A stretch of DNA of 64,000 nucleotides from contig CM018607.1 in assembly GCA_009192285.1 (NCBI GenBank), positions 1,239,736 to 1,303,735 on the forward strand, read 5' to 3'. The translations under genes were made by a program, and so were the position numbers. This stretch comes from Morchella semilibera (lineage: Eukaryota > Ascomycota > Pezizomycetes > Pezizales > Morchellaceae). The notes beneath the pieces were generated by a model that did not search any database, was not told where the DNA came from, and was given only the letters and a program-made list of their open reading frames with translations. This document shows, in pieces, positions 1 through 12,311 of the stretch (its first letter is position 1; every line of letters begins with the position of its first letter).

Positions 1-815
1 CCTACAGTTCGATCCCTGCCCAAGGGCTGGAGAACCAATGGTTTCAAGGCGTACGTTTAAAAAAACCTGAACAGAATGGACTCAAGCTAATGGTACCCAA
101 TAATACAGGCACACCGGACTACTTCCTTTAGACGCAGCCGACAGCCGAAAAGCAATGTGGGAACGAAGAATATACAGCGCGGACACAAAGGATTCCAGAA
201 AATTAGCTCGAATAAAATCATGCTGTACATACCTTCTAATTGCCATTCGACGAACGACAAACCAGCAACCCTTTCAGCATAGCCGTTTATGTCTTTTCTT
301 GTGTTTTTTTTTTGTTCATGCATCGGGAGTGCATCGTTTGAGGAATGGTAATTTTGGTGGCTTTGATCCTGACGCCCTTATTTTACCCTGATTTGTGTCT
401 AGATATACGTTGTGAGAGAGTTGCTGTATTTTCCTAGCTTCTGCTTCTTATGTGTTATGAATCTTCATTGTATCCGATTCCCGTGATTGTAGACGTAGAG
501 GGGAAAGGCTCTTCATTACTATGGCTGAATCTGGTGTTTTCCATAGAAGCTACAGAAAGCAGTCGTTTCGAGATAGGCCTCGGCTCAGGTGTTTTGTCCA
601 GATGGCATAAGAGAAAAAGATTGAATTGCTTTCTACAAGAAAAACAAAAAAAAGGGACTCTACTGTGTTACCGCTTCTAGCATAATCCCGCTGCAACCGC
701 CCCAAACTAACCTACAGGAGCAACACAAACCGCACTGCTCCGGATTTACATATCCGTCCGTTTTCGTCCTCAACTCTCTGATCGCCTTCTATCCGGTGGT
801 ATCCGTGGAATTTAT
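1..815. other. No gene seen, window edge
   Basis: Only short open frames without recognisable content lie here. The stretch includes the 3' flank of the Rieske gene. A tRNA-like sequence near position 6 does not fold into a T-arm and is not called. Confidence 0.5.
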
Positions 816-1986
816 TTAACCGATGACGAGCTTGCCCTCCTCAGGGAAGCTAAGGGGGGAAAAGGAGATATCAATTAGCTTTTAGTCTGGCATTAAGAGG
901 GGAGTGAAGGAACATACTCATATTCTGGAATCTCAAGGTTGAGCGGCGCAGGGCCACGCCTTACACGGCCAGAGATATCGTAGTGGGAGCCGTGGCAAGG
1001 GCAGAACCAACCACCAAAGTCACCGGCCTCACCAATGGGCACACAACCTATAACCGGTTTATCATTAACATAGCTCACAGAACAAAAACAAAAACCAAAA
1101 AAAAAAAAAAAAAAAAGAAGTAAAGAACTTGAGGGAAGGCCGAGTGATAAGAGGAGTAAACAAGACATACCCAAGTGGGTGCAGATCCCCAACATGACGA
1201 GCCACTCGGGCTGCTTAACACGGTCCGTATCAGACTGGGGGTCTCGCAGAGACTCGATCTTGACGGCGTTGGCCTCCTCGATTTCATCGGGTGTTCGGTG
1301 GCGGATGAAGACGGGCTTTCCTCGCCATTTGATGATAACCTGTAGCAATTTATTTTTTGTTAGCGCGAATTGAGTTATATATTAAGGTGCAAAATTAGGT
1401 AGACGTGCATTCTTGCCCTCGGGAATGGCAGTAAGGTCGACTTCGACCTTGGCCATGGCCAAAACGTCGGCCGAGGCAGCCATGTTCACTAAGAAGTCTA
1501 CCAGCGGAGAGCAGCAATCAGTTATCAGACAATCACACCAATCAATCATTGACAGCATGGCATCTCCATCCTCCGGGCAAATTGGTCTCTCTCTCCATTC
1601 CTCAGTTTCCCTCCCCCATTGTTCTACCCGGGGATATGGGAGGCTCCAATTTCCCACAATGGGTATAGAAAATCAAAAGACCCAGTTTATCCCGCTTCAA
1701 CCCCGGCAAGCTTACCTTGGATAATAACCTTCGCCCCCGCCGCCGACAACACGCCCATAGTACCCACCATGAAGTAGCCAAACATCATGTTTCCGCTCTG
1801 GCTGCCGCCCTTGTATTTCGAGAAGTCGGGGATGCGGGTGGTGTCCTTCCTGCCGCCGGCCGCGAAGGGGGACTTGTAGTCGCTGCTGTCGTATGTTGAG
1901 ATGCTCCTCGCTGCTGCCGCTGTCGCGGTGCGGGGCACAATTGAGCGCGTGGCTGCTCGCTGGGCGACGATCTTGAGGCAGTTCAT
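816..1986 (-). CDS. RIP1: Rieske iron-sulfur subunit of cytochrome bc1 complex
   Basis: Nuclear-encoded [2Fe-2S] subunit of mitochondrial complex III, passing electrons from ubiquinol to cytochrome c1. Five exons join in phase: 1716-1986, 1409-1497, 1171-1339, 918-1047 and 816-849, giving 230 residues, the usual size. The first ~35 residues are rich in Arg/Ala/Ser and look like a mitochondrial presequence. A hydrophobic anchor ([20 protein letters not shown]) follows. The cluster is bound by CTHLGC (C173, H175) and CPCHGSH (C192, H195), and C178/C194 would form the disulfide. The end KLVIG is the family's standard C-terminus and is reached only through the last small exon. Intron 2 (1340-1408) must use a GC donor (AAT then GCACGT) to keep the conserved [13 protein letters not shown] reading. 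Intron 3 carries a long T tract before its acceptor. Identification is firm; the GC donor is inferred from phase and conservation. Confidence 0.96.
1340..1408 (-). other. GC-AG intron in the Rieske gene
   Basis: The only GT near the exon end gives the wrong phase, whereas the GC donor directly after the AAT codon joins exactly at the conserved EGKN/VIIKW boundary. The acceptor is a normal CTACAG. Confidence 0.75.
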
Positions 1987-2584
1987 TGTGATTTAGATTT
2001 TGTTGGTAGAGCGGGGGGGGAGGAGGTGCGTTGGTTCGATACCCGTGGCCGGAGAGGGGAGATTTTGCTGGTGAGATCTGTGAGAAAATGTTTGGAGGGG
2101 GAGAAAGCCGGGTTGACGTTCGGGTCGGTTTCGAGGGTTCTTAGTAATCCCGGGTTGCGATTGGTTGCGCTCGGGTGCATCTTATCTTATCAGATGGAAA
2201 TATTGGACCATTCGGACGAAAGCGTTGCCGATTTATTTATGAGTTGATTGTTTTAAATACAATTCTCTGCGTGAAAATATCAACTTGTAGATATTACTGT
2301 GATAATTGGAATGCATTCGAGGTCGTTGAGAACCTACTGGCGATACACATGACGTTCGATGTTGGTTGAGTGCAAGTGCAATTCTGTGTCATACATATGA
2401 AAATTATACTTCTGCTACTACTGCAGTAAAGTACGAGCTAATTAATTATACATACCAAGAAATAAAAATTACATGACTTAATAAAAGATTACGGAAATAA
2501 TCCACCCCCCAGACCTTTCCGCTTACAGTATACAGCTTTCTACAAGCTCAGAGTCTAGCTACTAGGCCCTTGGCTCATCCGACA
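1987..2584. other. Intergenic region upstream of RIP1
   Basis: It holds the promoter and leader of the Rieske gene (reading leftwards) and the 3' flank of the membrane-protein gene. Short open frames here have no recognisable content. A chance tRNA box-like pair near 2003-2040 lacks an acceptor stem. Confidence 0.5.
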
Positions 2585-3842
2585 TCAAGGCTTGACATCT
2601 GTGGTTCCCTCCGATGTTTTTGACTCGACATCAGTCTCAGTCTCAGTCTCGGATTCTACTTTAGCCTTTCCAGGAACAAAAAATCGCTGATCCACCCTCA
2701 TAACGAGGTAAAATATAACCACCGAAATTTCGAGTGCGGCGAGGGAAACATAAAACGCTTCGCGCTTGTTGTACCAGGCTGGGTCACTGAGTGGGGTTAA
2801 AGGTCCTAATAATGAAGCAGCGCGAACTCCGGTACTTAAAGCTATCGTGGGGTCAGTTCAAACATCCGATCGATCAAACGGAACGATAGGTACTGTCAAG
2901 GAGAGCTTACTCAGAATAGCCGAGACGATCATAACGATGATCGCTTTAGACTTCAAGCTCCCTGACTTCCCGAAATTTTGTGGTTCAGTGGTTGATGGCA
3001 TGAAAATTGCAGTTAAAGTTATCGGGATTGGTGCAAAACAGAAAATAAGGAACCACATGAAACCGAACTTCCGGGCATCTACACAAACCATGTCAGCGGC
3101 CTAATATTAATATAAGGATCCTGATCTACGTACTTATATCTGCCCTCACAATTGAGGGGTTGATAGTATAAAATGTTTGCACCGTAGTCACAATCACTGC
3201 GTTGGTTAGTACCAACCATCAAATACATTATTCTTGGGGCAACAGCTTACCGACTATAAGGACTGAGATAAGCGATATATAATACGCAAGAAAAATATTC
3301 TTGTATAGTTTACTATTATATAAGCGTGGATGATATCCTCGTACCGTACGCTGGCAGAAGTTCATATTGATAACATATAGCAATAAAACACCCGCGGAGA
3401 CGAGAACGTTGGCAGCGATTCCGATACCCGGTGTCCGTTGGATTCTTCGCCCATACTAAACGCCCGCAAAATATCAGCAAGAGTCAAGAAGGGAAAACGA
3501 CGATCAATCTCATAATAGTCAGGGTGTTCTACCAATTCGCATTACAAAAGTAGTGATACGAGACATGCAGAAACCGAAACACACGGCATTGAAAATGAAG
3601 AAGTGGCCAGCTGATTTGTTCATTTTGAATAACCTCATGTGTAGTATCCCGAGGATCCCGAATAAAGCTATAAAGACCGCCGAGACGGGTACATCGACTT
3701 TGGTATCTGGACGTCCTCCGAAAGTGGCCCTTGTTGGGGCATATGGCGGCCCGTTGCTCTAAAAATTGTCAGGAAAAGCGCACGATATCTTCAGTAGGGT
3801 CTGGGATAAACCAACTACCATTCCTGAGTTTGACCGGCCCAT
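2585..3842 (-). CDS. Multi-pass membrane protein, DUF3112-like
   Basis: Six exons: 3819-3842, 3533-3758 (or 3546-3758), 3251-3455, 3134-3196, 2911-3078 and 2585-2841. The product is about 310 residues with roughly seven hydrophobic segments, an N-terminal GGRPDTKVDVPVSAVFI stretch, RITT, a conserved-looking INMNFCQR after one segment, NPS-type loops, DPAWY before the last segment, and a hydrophilic tail rich in Glu/Thr. The pattern resembles the fungus-specific DUF3112 membrane family from memory; its function is unknown. Oddity: with the donor that keeps the expected RIVWAKNP motif, exon 3 is out of frame by one base at a GGG run near 3427-3429. A donor 13 bases earlier (GTAATG, 3540-3545) restores one open frame of 309 residues but loses that motif. 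It is either a fresh frameshift, a sequence error, or genuine use of the upstream donor. The start codon is a best guess. Confidence 0.72.
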
Positions 3843-4481
3843 CCGTATTTATTCTTTTTTGTTGTCCTGGAGATATATATATGTATACGTTTAGTTTAGG
3901 TTTGGTTGGTGTTTTAGGTTTTTACTCTTTCCTCGATGCTGTAGGCCCTCACCAAAAGGAAGAGGGTAGAGGGCAATGTATAATTATATATAGTAATAAC
4001 CTGCTGATCGACAGAAAGCTTCAGGGCCCATCAACTATGGGGATAGTCACTCTAACATGTGCCAAGGGCATCTAGCGGATATCACGGAATGACGAGGCGT
4101 TTGGCTGTAGCGAAATTTTTGTGGTGGTTGGCCCAGTCGGAGGAGCCGGGGCCAAAACCCCCCGATAGCGATTTTGTGTCATATGCAACCGGCCACCGAG
4201 CCGTCCGGGTACTCTGCTCACTACTCAAGCTTTCAGGCCTATCCCATAAATTTAAAGTCTAACCCCGGCTAGTGGTGGAAAAGCTTCTTCCAAGCAAAAC
4301 GTGAATCATATTGAGATCTCCTGAGCTACATAAGTAATCATCGATCGACTCCTGAGCTACATACATATCGACTAATCACTTTTTGCAGATATCCATGCAA
4401 GAATTCTTTTTTGTGATCTTATACTTATCCTTGCTAAGCATTATATAGTCTAGAATCGGTACTGCCAGTTACTGCATAGCC
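3843..4481. promoter_or_regulatory. Divergent intergenic region
   Basis: This 639-bp region separates the start of the leftward membrane-protein gene from the start of the rightward unrecognised gene. It should hold both promoters. No distinct motif stands out beyond two near-identical short phrases around CTGAGCTACATA near 4323 and 4353. Confidence 0.4.
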
Positions 4482-7348
4482 ATGTCTCGACGCCGCAGTC
4501 GAGTCAACCCCACTGCTACTGCTGGCACTGGCAATGAAAGCCGTGAATTGACTGTAGATGAGTTCCTAAGGGCGGTAAAAACTCCCGAAACCATACCAAA
4601 TGATAAGTACTAATGTAGCTCTATTACTCTAGTTGGCCAAAGCACCTAGGGCTCGTAGGGCTTCCAGGAAACAATCCCGGCATATTTCGAATGCTGCTGC
4701 AGGAAAAGGCCCAAGGTCTCCGCCAGCTGCCCCAGAGTTAGCTAACCGGAGTGAACTGAAGGAGGCTACTGAGACGCTTGCCGCTATCGAGGGGGGTGCA
4801 AGACATTCAGAAGGGTCCAATCTAAAGCTAAAGAGGACCACACAAACAATGGATACTGATGACACAGAGTGGAACACTCTAATTGGCAGCGCAGAGGCTA
4901 CTAAAAAGAAACGGAGAAAGCATTATGTGGTCTACAATTCTCTACCTCTTTCCAGAGACCCTGACCTTGATGGATTTCTATCTCCTAATTCATATGAGAA
5001 GGCTAGCTAGCTATTATACCCCCCTTGAAGTGACGTTATTGGCTGACATTACTTTGAGGCTGAATTATAGACACAGCCTTGCGGGCTGCACGACGACCCG
5101 ATATTGAATACCCGAGAGGAAGATAACCATCGCGTACATGACAAGTGCATTTTGGGTGTTTGTGTACGTGCTAAACCTCTGGTACCAATAAGTACCCTCC
5201 GCGGCATGATAGGGGTGCCGAAGTTAGCGAAAAATACAAGCAGGATTATGACAGAGGAAGTAAATCTTATTAGGGACCTTGCCTTAAGAAGATTGCGAAA
5301 TAAACCAGGGAGCGGCTTTGACCGGCACCTAGGACCAGAACAGGTTGACAGCTCTAGAGGTGGGGTACTAGATATGGTATGTTTTGCTTATCCAATAATT
5401 GTAGTGTTTTTGTAGGCGTGATTACCTATTTGCATACAAGATCTATAACCAGACTCTAACAATGCTGTTTTGTAGGCAGTGCCCTTGCCGTCCTTGCCGG
5501 ATACTTTATATGATGAACGAAGCGTTCAGGTAAAGACTCTTAACAACCAACCTGGATCAGGTGTCATTCAATCAACACTTACTGCTGAAAATTACGCGGC
5601 CAATGGTCACATAGCCCACCAGGAGAAGCCTTTGACTACAAGGCTCGCGATTATTTGTCAAGAACCAGAACTAGAAGTAACTGGTCCAGCACCGATTAGG
5701 CACACGGCCGAACAAATTAACTCTACATCCTACCCATCTCCAATACTAGGGACACCCAAAGCAGATCAATCACAAGAGCCTCAGAACCTCCGTGATTTGG
5801 GGGCCATTGATCATTTGATGAAAAATACACATATGCATGCCACACAGGGGTTTGATGGAGTGGGTGGATTTAATTCACGTCCTAACGAGCTAAGTTGGGT
5901 CTCACGCATGAGCCAGAGAGACCCTCCCATCGGAGTTCAGGAATCTTTTAGGAACTATAATAAGGAAAGAAAGGTTCTTGAGCGGGATAGTTCTACGGAC
6001 TGGGGCCTTAATTACATATATGTACCCAAAGAAAAGCTGGGTGGAGTAACAACTCTTTTGAAGATAAAGGGTCGCGGAATTGGGGATATGCCAGTGTGTA
6101 TGAGCCTATAATTTTCGAGAAACCACAATCACTAATACAGCGATGCAGTGTACTACCAATTTCTGGAAACCACAGGCGGAATTGCTGCTTGAGGACTCAT
6201 ACGTACGGCCGCAACAAAGCACTAGTTCTGAAAAATACACACCGTTTATCCTTGGAAGCACTGATACGAATTATGGGAATTTTCGGGGGTTTCCGATTTC
6301 AGAGCTACCTGCCAAGACACCACGGATGCTAGACTCTAGGCTCGGCCGAGTCGGCGCCGATATAGAGGGACAATCAAAGAGGGAAAACTTCCCAAGTGGG
6401 AGGATTAATAAAGGGGAAGGAACAGAGGAAGAGGAGGAAGAGGAGGAAGAGGAGGAGCCTACCCTCTCAGGTTCAACAATTCTCCCTTGCCTATAGACTT
6501 TGCAGGGCTAAAATAGATAAGCAGTTTCTCGACGTCTATTTACCAGAAAACCGAAGCGCAGTTACTTTTCGATGGCTCAACGGGTTCTAAATAATTGCAG
6601 TGGTGTCATAAACTATAATACGCTGGAGTATTCACAACAGCCTACGCGGGGGGCTCTTGAATTTCCGGCCATCGATGAGGAGGAGGAGGAGGAGGAGGGG
6701 GTATTTCCTGATGTGGAGAAGGGCATTATAGCCCGAAAGATTAACCTTGCAGCTACCTATGCAGGACTATCAAGAACAAAAAGCATGGCTGCAACCCCAA
6801 TGACACTCAAGGAGCTTCTCGATCGGTCTGGGAAACGGCGAACTTCAATCTCCGGAATATTCCACAGAAAGAAGTCTATTAAGCAAATTGAAAAAGTCAT
6901 CCAATATCCAAATAGCTCGAGCCATAAAAGGGACCCTTGTATTATCCCAAGATCAAGCCTGGCCTCACCACCTATTGAATCCAAGTCTTTGGGTATGTAC
7001 GCAAGCCGAAAAGCAAGTACCAAGGTCCTCCGCCCCTACGTGTCACCGCTAGGGAGACCTCTGGAGCCTAAAGCGACAATAGTGCCTCGGCTTCCGGTAT
7101 ATAAATTAAAACGTGGGGTCACAATGGTTGCTGGGGCTGAGAATGAAACACCAATGCGGAAAAAATTTAAACCACCGTTACTCAAGAGCAGGGCGAAGAC
7201 GTTACTGCAAAGCGGGGAAGTCGGCGCATTACCTAAACGATCATGGACTAATGCATTGGAGGATAGTAGAAAACTCGGGTCCGCGGGTGAAGGCCATATT
7301 GATATACAGAGCATATCAAGCTTTCGTGCGGTTCAAGAGGCTTGGTGA
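4482..7348 (+). CDS. Unrecognised large basic/acidic protein
   Basis: I do not recognise this protein. Six exons can be joined in one phase: 4482-4574, 4633-4926, 5071-5376, 5476-6097, 6141-6470 and 6525-7348, giving 822 residues. Intron 1 has a GTAAAA donor and a TACTAAT branch site; the intron at 5377-5475 has a perfect GTATGT donor. The N-terminus begins MSRRRSR and is followed by Arg/Lys-rich patches. The middle is Ser/Pro/Asn-rich and looks disordered. Two pure acidic runs (EEEEEEEEEEE near 6430-6460 and EEEEEEE near 6680) flank the last junction. The C-terminal third is basic with repeated Lys/Arg-Pro phrases, suggesting a nuclear or chromatin-associated protein, which is inference only. 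The weak point is the second intron, whose only in-phase donor is GTGGTC; otherwise that exon ends at a stop near 5010. It could instead be two genes or a decaying one. Confidence 0.55.
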
Positions 7349-9303
7349 ATCCAGTGAGTTGAGAGATTCTTGATAGGATGATAATGTGGATGGTAATACA
7401 TATAGCTATGTGGTTTTATTAAACAATTGGCTATTTTCAACTCAACAATGAATAAAATAATCGAACATTTTGCTATTGTATAGCTACCCACATGTTCGAA
7501 TTTTACTCGCCGCTACCCCGAGTGAAACAGTATCCGCTTGGCTTTATCTGTACCTCAATCAGCCCAACATTACCTTCATTGTCATGTATTTTTACTATTT
7601 AGCGCCCCCGCCCCCGCCCCCACCCCCAAATCCATATGCCCTACATCAATTTCTGTAAATCTCCTTCTCCTTGTCATTTCGTCTTTATCCCTATCCATCT
7701 TAGCTACTGATACGTACGGAACGCATCGCACCAGTATTACGAGTGTATGCTATACAATTTTATCCATTGAAGCCTTGGCTGATAGCCTTATGAAGTGCAC
7801 AAATGTGATCCTTTATGGGCTGTTTATTCTGAGTCCCGGTTGCCCTTGGGTGTTTGAGGCTGATAAACAAGAGGAGGACAGAAGGCTCCCCCAGTCATAA
7901 AATAGCCATAGCCGTAGCCGTGAAATATGCAATCAGAGCAGAATTTTTCTGCCACCTGAAAAAAAAACATGGACAGTGATGATTGTTAAATGTGCTGTTA
8001 TGCACCCGCCAATCATTATAGCGGTAACGTAGAGAAACCCAGTTAAACTTTGCCCCCATATTACTGGCTGCTTCGATGTAGCACTATGCAGGCACCCAGT
8101 TGGGTGGTCCACAACATCATTGTACATACATGTATGCTAGGGGATCAAACATCTCGCACCTAGCGATTGGGGGAGCAACTAGTCGGCGAGTTTCCACCGC
8201 ATATGCAAGTTAGAGATTAGCGGTTCCGAGTAAGAGTGGGTATTGAAATGATATTAGAGGTGGTACAGATGCGCAGATGCATCCTAAGTCAGGGATGTCG
8301 TAAGTGACGTGCGCCTTTCGCGTCCCGTCCCGCATCTTTTCGGCATCGGCCCCGGCATCGGCATCGATCGCCCACTTTCCACTCTTCAATGATCATGGGT
8401 GGCTGTGCTTCTTATGTCGACCCCCCCCCCCCCTTTCCCCGGGGCGTGCTTTAATCATATATTGACCAACACACCTCACGCAGACCTGGCGAGTGATAGA
8501 CTATGATTGATTGACACTTCTACATATAGTACCCGTCGCGAGAGTCAGGAAATTTCAGCACTCTCAATGTCCAGACTGTCGGATATATTTGGTGCCAAGA
8601 TACTAAAAGGGCAGAGCCTGGTTGCCGGCTGGTCTAGTATCGATCCCATAGCTAGGATGGTACATACATAGGGTTTGTAAATACGATCCGTCAACTACAT
8701 TATAATCGTCAGAGTACTTCCGTTAGCGTTCTGTGGGTGGTAACCCCAAGATCAACGTGCCCCCCCCCCCCATTAATAACTGCAGCTGGTAATAACCACT
8801 CCACGGAGGGGGGCAGGGGCGGCCAGTTCGTGGGTGGTAAAAAAACACTGGGACGGCATGTCGTTGTTGTTGCTGAGGTTGACAACCCCTTCTCGAGATT
8901 GCACGTACCACCATAAAAACAGCACTTGTCTACCACATCTTCATTCTGCAAGCACCTACACGGAGCCTTTGATATCACCACCACCTCTTATCGTAACTCT
9001 AGTCTTGGGCTACTATGCTTAAACAGCCCAAAAATTAGGATGGCATTTTGGTATTTCTCTCATTAGAAATGCATCCTGGCCCTAAGGCCACACAGCATCT
9101 ACAATTCTTCTGGTAACCCGGTACGTTGGCGCGTCACTATTTCACTCATACACACCCAAAGGAAAAAGAAGACGACCAATTTTCAGAAGTCGATAGCAAT
9201 AATTTGATATTCCCTAAACTAAAGTCCAGTCCCCAACCGTATATCCACTGCTAGCTAATCATTCAAACAAGAGGGCATTAGACATTTCCGTAAAAACAAC
9301 AAA
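7349..9303. other. Gene-free stretch
   Basis: No convincing gene. It has a C-rich microsatellite near 7603-7626, C runs near 8421-8432 and 8761-8770, and one TACATGTA near 8147. Short open frames have no recognisable content. Confidence 0.5.
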
Positions 9304-11352
9304 CTACGACATAAGTAGCTTAACAGCCCACGCAATATTCAGCGTCCTCAAATCTTGGTAGTTCTGTCCGGTTCCTAGAAACACTACCGGTATCCCCGTG
9401 GCGAACACCATGCTGATAAGGGTTCCAATCTAGTTTCTTTGTTAGCACATGTGCCCACTAGTGTTGATCAGAGCCTTACCATATCACCAACTGTGTCGCA
9501 TTTACTAATAATAAATCCATCCAGTGTCCTAGAATTACCAAAAGCAGCGTTAAAATTTCTTGCCTGCTGTACTGAATCGGTCCCGACAAGCGCCTCTCCG
9601 ACCATCAAAATCTTATCTGGCTCCGCAAACTTGGCAAACTTCTCCAAAGAGCTCATGAGTCTCTGGTCGTTGTGTCTCCTTCCGGCGGTGTCGATGAGAA
9701 CCACATCATAGCCTTCAGCTTCACCAAACGTGACAGCATCTTTTGCGATATTTGCCGCATCTTTTCCGTAGCCCTTCTCGTAGAGCTCTACAACACCACC
9801 CTCACGCTCAGACAGCTCCTTCAAATTTCGGGCATGGACGCGGAGTTGTTCAACTGCACCAGAACGGAAGGTATCACAAGCGGCAATAAGAACTTTGAAC
9901 TTGTTCTGCAAGAGGAAGAAGCAAATCTTTGAGAGATTTGTGCTCTTTCCGACACCGTTGACCCCGACAATGGAGATGACGTACGGCCTTTTTGATGGCC
10001 CGCTGCGCTTTGTCTGAATCTCGCGAAGGAGATCGAGGGAGTTTGTGGGTGTGAGAATCTTGCGGAGGGAGGATTCGACGGCAGCCTTGACGGTTGCCTC
10101 AATCGACTGAAAAGATCCGGTCTTTTGGCCGATAAGAGACTTCTCGACCGACTCAGTAACCTGAACCGCAGCTTCTCGAGCAACGTTCTTCTTAGTGAGA
10201 TGTTCTTGCATGGCATTCATAGCTTTCTCGAGATCAGCCTTTGTCAATGTTTTTCCGCCAACGATGTTACGGAAAAAGCCGAAAGCCCCATAGCCAGAGC
10301 TTGTAGTGTTGTTTGCCCGATCTTTCTCCTCCGCCTCTTTGAGTATCTGATTTACCTCCATATCCAGATCTTTCAACACAAACTCTCCTTTTGAGGTCTT
10401 GGTTCCCCACTCCTTTTGCTCTATGTAATCCATTTTCCGCGACGCATGGTCGGTGTCCTCATCCGTGGATACGCCAGGGGCGGAGTAATCCAACACAGCG
10501 CCATCCTCTTCATCTGCATTCCCGTCCGCATCCCATTTGCGCAGCTTCTTGCCCCCCTTTTTACCATTGCGTGCAGGTGATTTCTCCTCGCCACTTGAAG
10601 CATGGGCAGAGTTGCCCCCCCGGCGATCGCGGGCGCCGCGGGCGGGGCGCCTAGTCCCAGCAAGGAGATGACTGCCTGGTGCCGGCGATTTTGGACGAGA
10701 TTCTGGGGTTGCCGGTCTCGCGAGAGCACTGTTGACAATGGCTGGAGAACCTGGTCTTGGTGGCGCCTTGAGAATTCCTGGGATCGGGGGAGGTGGTGGG
10801 GCATCCCACTTTCCGTCGTCCCTAGCTTGCTCAGCAACGGGGGCAGAAATGACAGGTCTTGGTCCTCCAGCCTTTCTCTCGAGTTCATTAATCCTTGAGT
10901 TGAAATAATCGTCAAAGTGGCACTCAATAGTGGCTGTGTGTGGCTTCTTAAGCTGTTCGCCATAAAGAGTTGTAAACAACTTTTTAACAGTGTCCAAAAG
11001 CTCGTCGATCCAGGTGAGTTGCAAAAGTGATTGATAGACTGCCTAAAAAGCAAAAAAAGCAAAAAAAAAAAAACGGATGTCAGCATTGTTCGGGGATAAG
11101 TCACGAGGGGGCAGTGCTCACAATGAAGATTAAGCCGAAATCGTTTGCAGTAGTCCATTTGAGCGTGTACGAATCCTTCTTGTAGTATTTTCCATCAGTA
11201 CCAGGCTGGACGCGCTCCTCGATCAAGACATCGCTGATGAAGCTGTTGACGACGCTTGGGTTGACTGGTGCATATTTCTTTGACCAAAGGAGAATACCGG
11301 AGGTAGTAATGATCTCGAACGAGTCCAAGGCAGATCTAGCAATATCTTCCAT
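9304..11352 (-). CDS. SRP101: Signal recognition particle receptor subunit alpha
   Basis: GTPase of the ER membrane that docks the SRP-ribosome complex on the translocon together with the beta subunit. Three exons (11122-11352, 9480-11042, 9304-9429) join in phase to give 639 residues, the normal size. Exon 1 and the start of exon 2 form the longin-like SRX domain that binds the beta subunit. A charged, Pro-rich linker with a Lys-rich KKGGKKLRKWDADG segment follows, then the NG domain. GTPase motifs in order: GVNGVGKSTN (P loop), DTFRSGAVEQL, DTAGRRHND, SKCD and GTGQNY. Exon 3 supplies the last motif and the conserved C-terminal helix. Intron 1 follows LIFI and uses GTGAGC; intron 2 is 50 bp. 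Identification is firm; the gene name follows the yeast orthologue. Confidence 0.96.
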
Positions 11353-12311
11353 GACGCAGTAGTAGTGATAAACAAGGGGCGGGGAGTAACAGCGGGGGGG
11401 AGGTGAGGAGATGAGAAGATAAGAGGAGAGGAATTAAGAATTCAGAGGAGGTGAATGATGGTGGGAGGACAACGGGGCGAAATTTCCAGAAATTCCTTCT
11501 ATCGGGTTCGGAGCTTGTTCTTATCCCTGCTAAAAGCTTATGCCAAGAAATCGAAACAGAACCTCACACGTGTCACACAGCAGTAAAAAGGGGTGGAAAT
11601 GATTTTTTTCTAGAACTTCCGTTTTGGTGATACTCTCCATCCACTCCACGAGTCTACTCTAGCTGCAATGTTATTATTGTATTACTGTAGTGTCGTTTTA
11701 TCGGCGGGGTAGACTGGTTGAGACATTGCCTCCTCTGGAAGTTGTTGGATGTTGATACATGTATGCAGGAGCGAATCTAGGTTCCTCCAACTCATGCACG
11801 GAGATACACACATTTGAAAACCGCCATTTTGACTTGATCAATTCACGATGGGCATCAGGCGCTTACCAGTTGTATCGTTGGTACTCCCCGCCTAACAAAT
11901 CCCAATTCCACAACCCCCCACATCTTATTCACAAAACATCACTCGCCCCCCCCTGTGCCACCAGCGCTAACTCCGGACCACAGGGGTCCCCAACACCACC
12001 CTTCGAGGCAATGACGAAACGTCTCAAACATTCTTCACGCACGCCCGGCCCCCGGTATCAAATGCGGAGGAGAAGGGGGAAGGGAGGGGGGGGGGGGCCC
12101 TGGGTAGTAGCAGCAGAACTTAAATCCCTTTGTTGCTAGCTGCGGGAGCGAACTTACTCTGCCAAACCAACTCCTCTATATCAACGCTTGCTACATAGCC
12201 AGCTTCTGGGAACATCCTAACCACACCTATATATACAATACAATACAATACAACCACCGTCACCAGTTTTCCGCCGTTTATTACCTGGGAACTCGAAAAG
12301 AAAGAAAAACC
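11353..12311. other. Divergent intergenic region
   Basis: It lies between the leftward SRP receptor gene and a rightward small gene. It contains CT-rich leader sequence, a G-run near 12087-12098 and a (TACAA)n stretch near 12235-12254 just upstream of the small gene. The 126-residue open frame starting at 11759 is low-complexity and not supported as a gene. Confidence 0.4.

Noticed and set aside
1-40. AGTTCGATCCC near the left edge, possible cut-off tRNA
   Set aside because: The T-stem positions do not pair.
2003-2041. Box A-like TGGTAGAGCGG and box B-like GGTTCGATACC on the plus strand, a possible tRNA gene
   Set aside because: No acceptor, D or T stems can be drawn, and the region is the leader of the Rieske gene on the other strand.
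5010-5107. Two separate genes instead of one at 4482-7348
   Set aside because: Not fully excluded, but all exons join in phase and no start codon context or promoter-like break is evident after 5010.
10421-11158. 245-residue second frame on the minus strand
   Set aside because: A shadow of the SRP receptor exon; the phase and GTPase motifs lie in the other frame.
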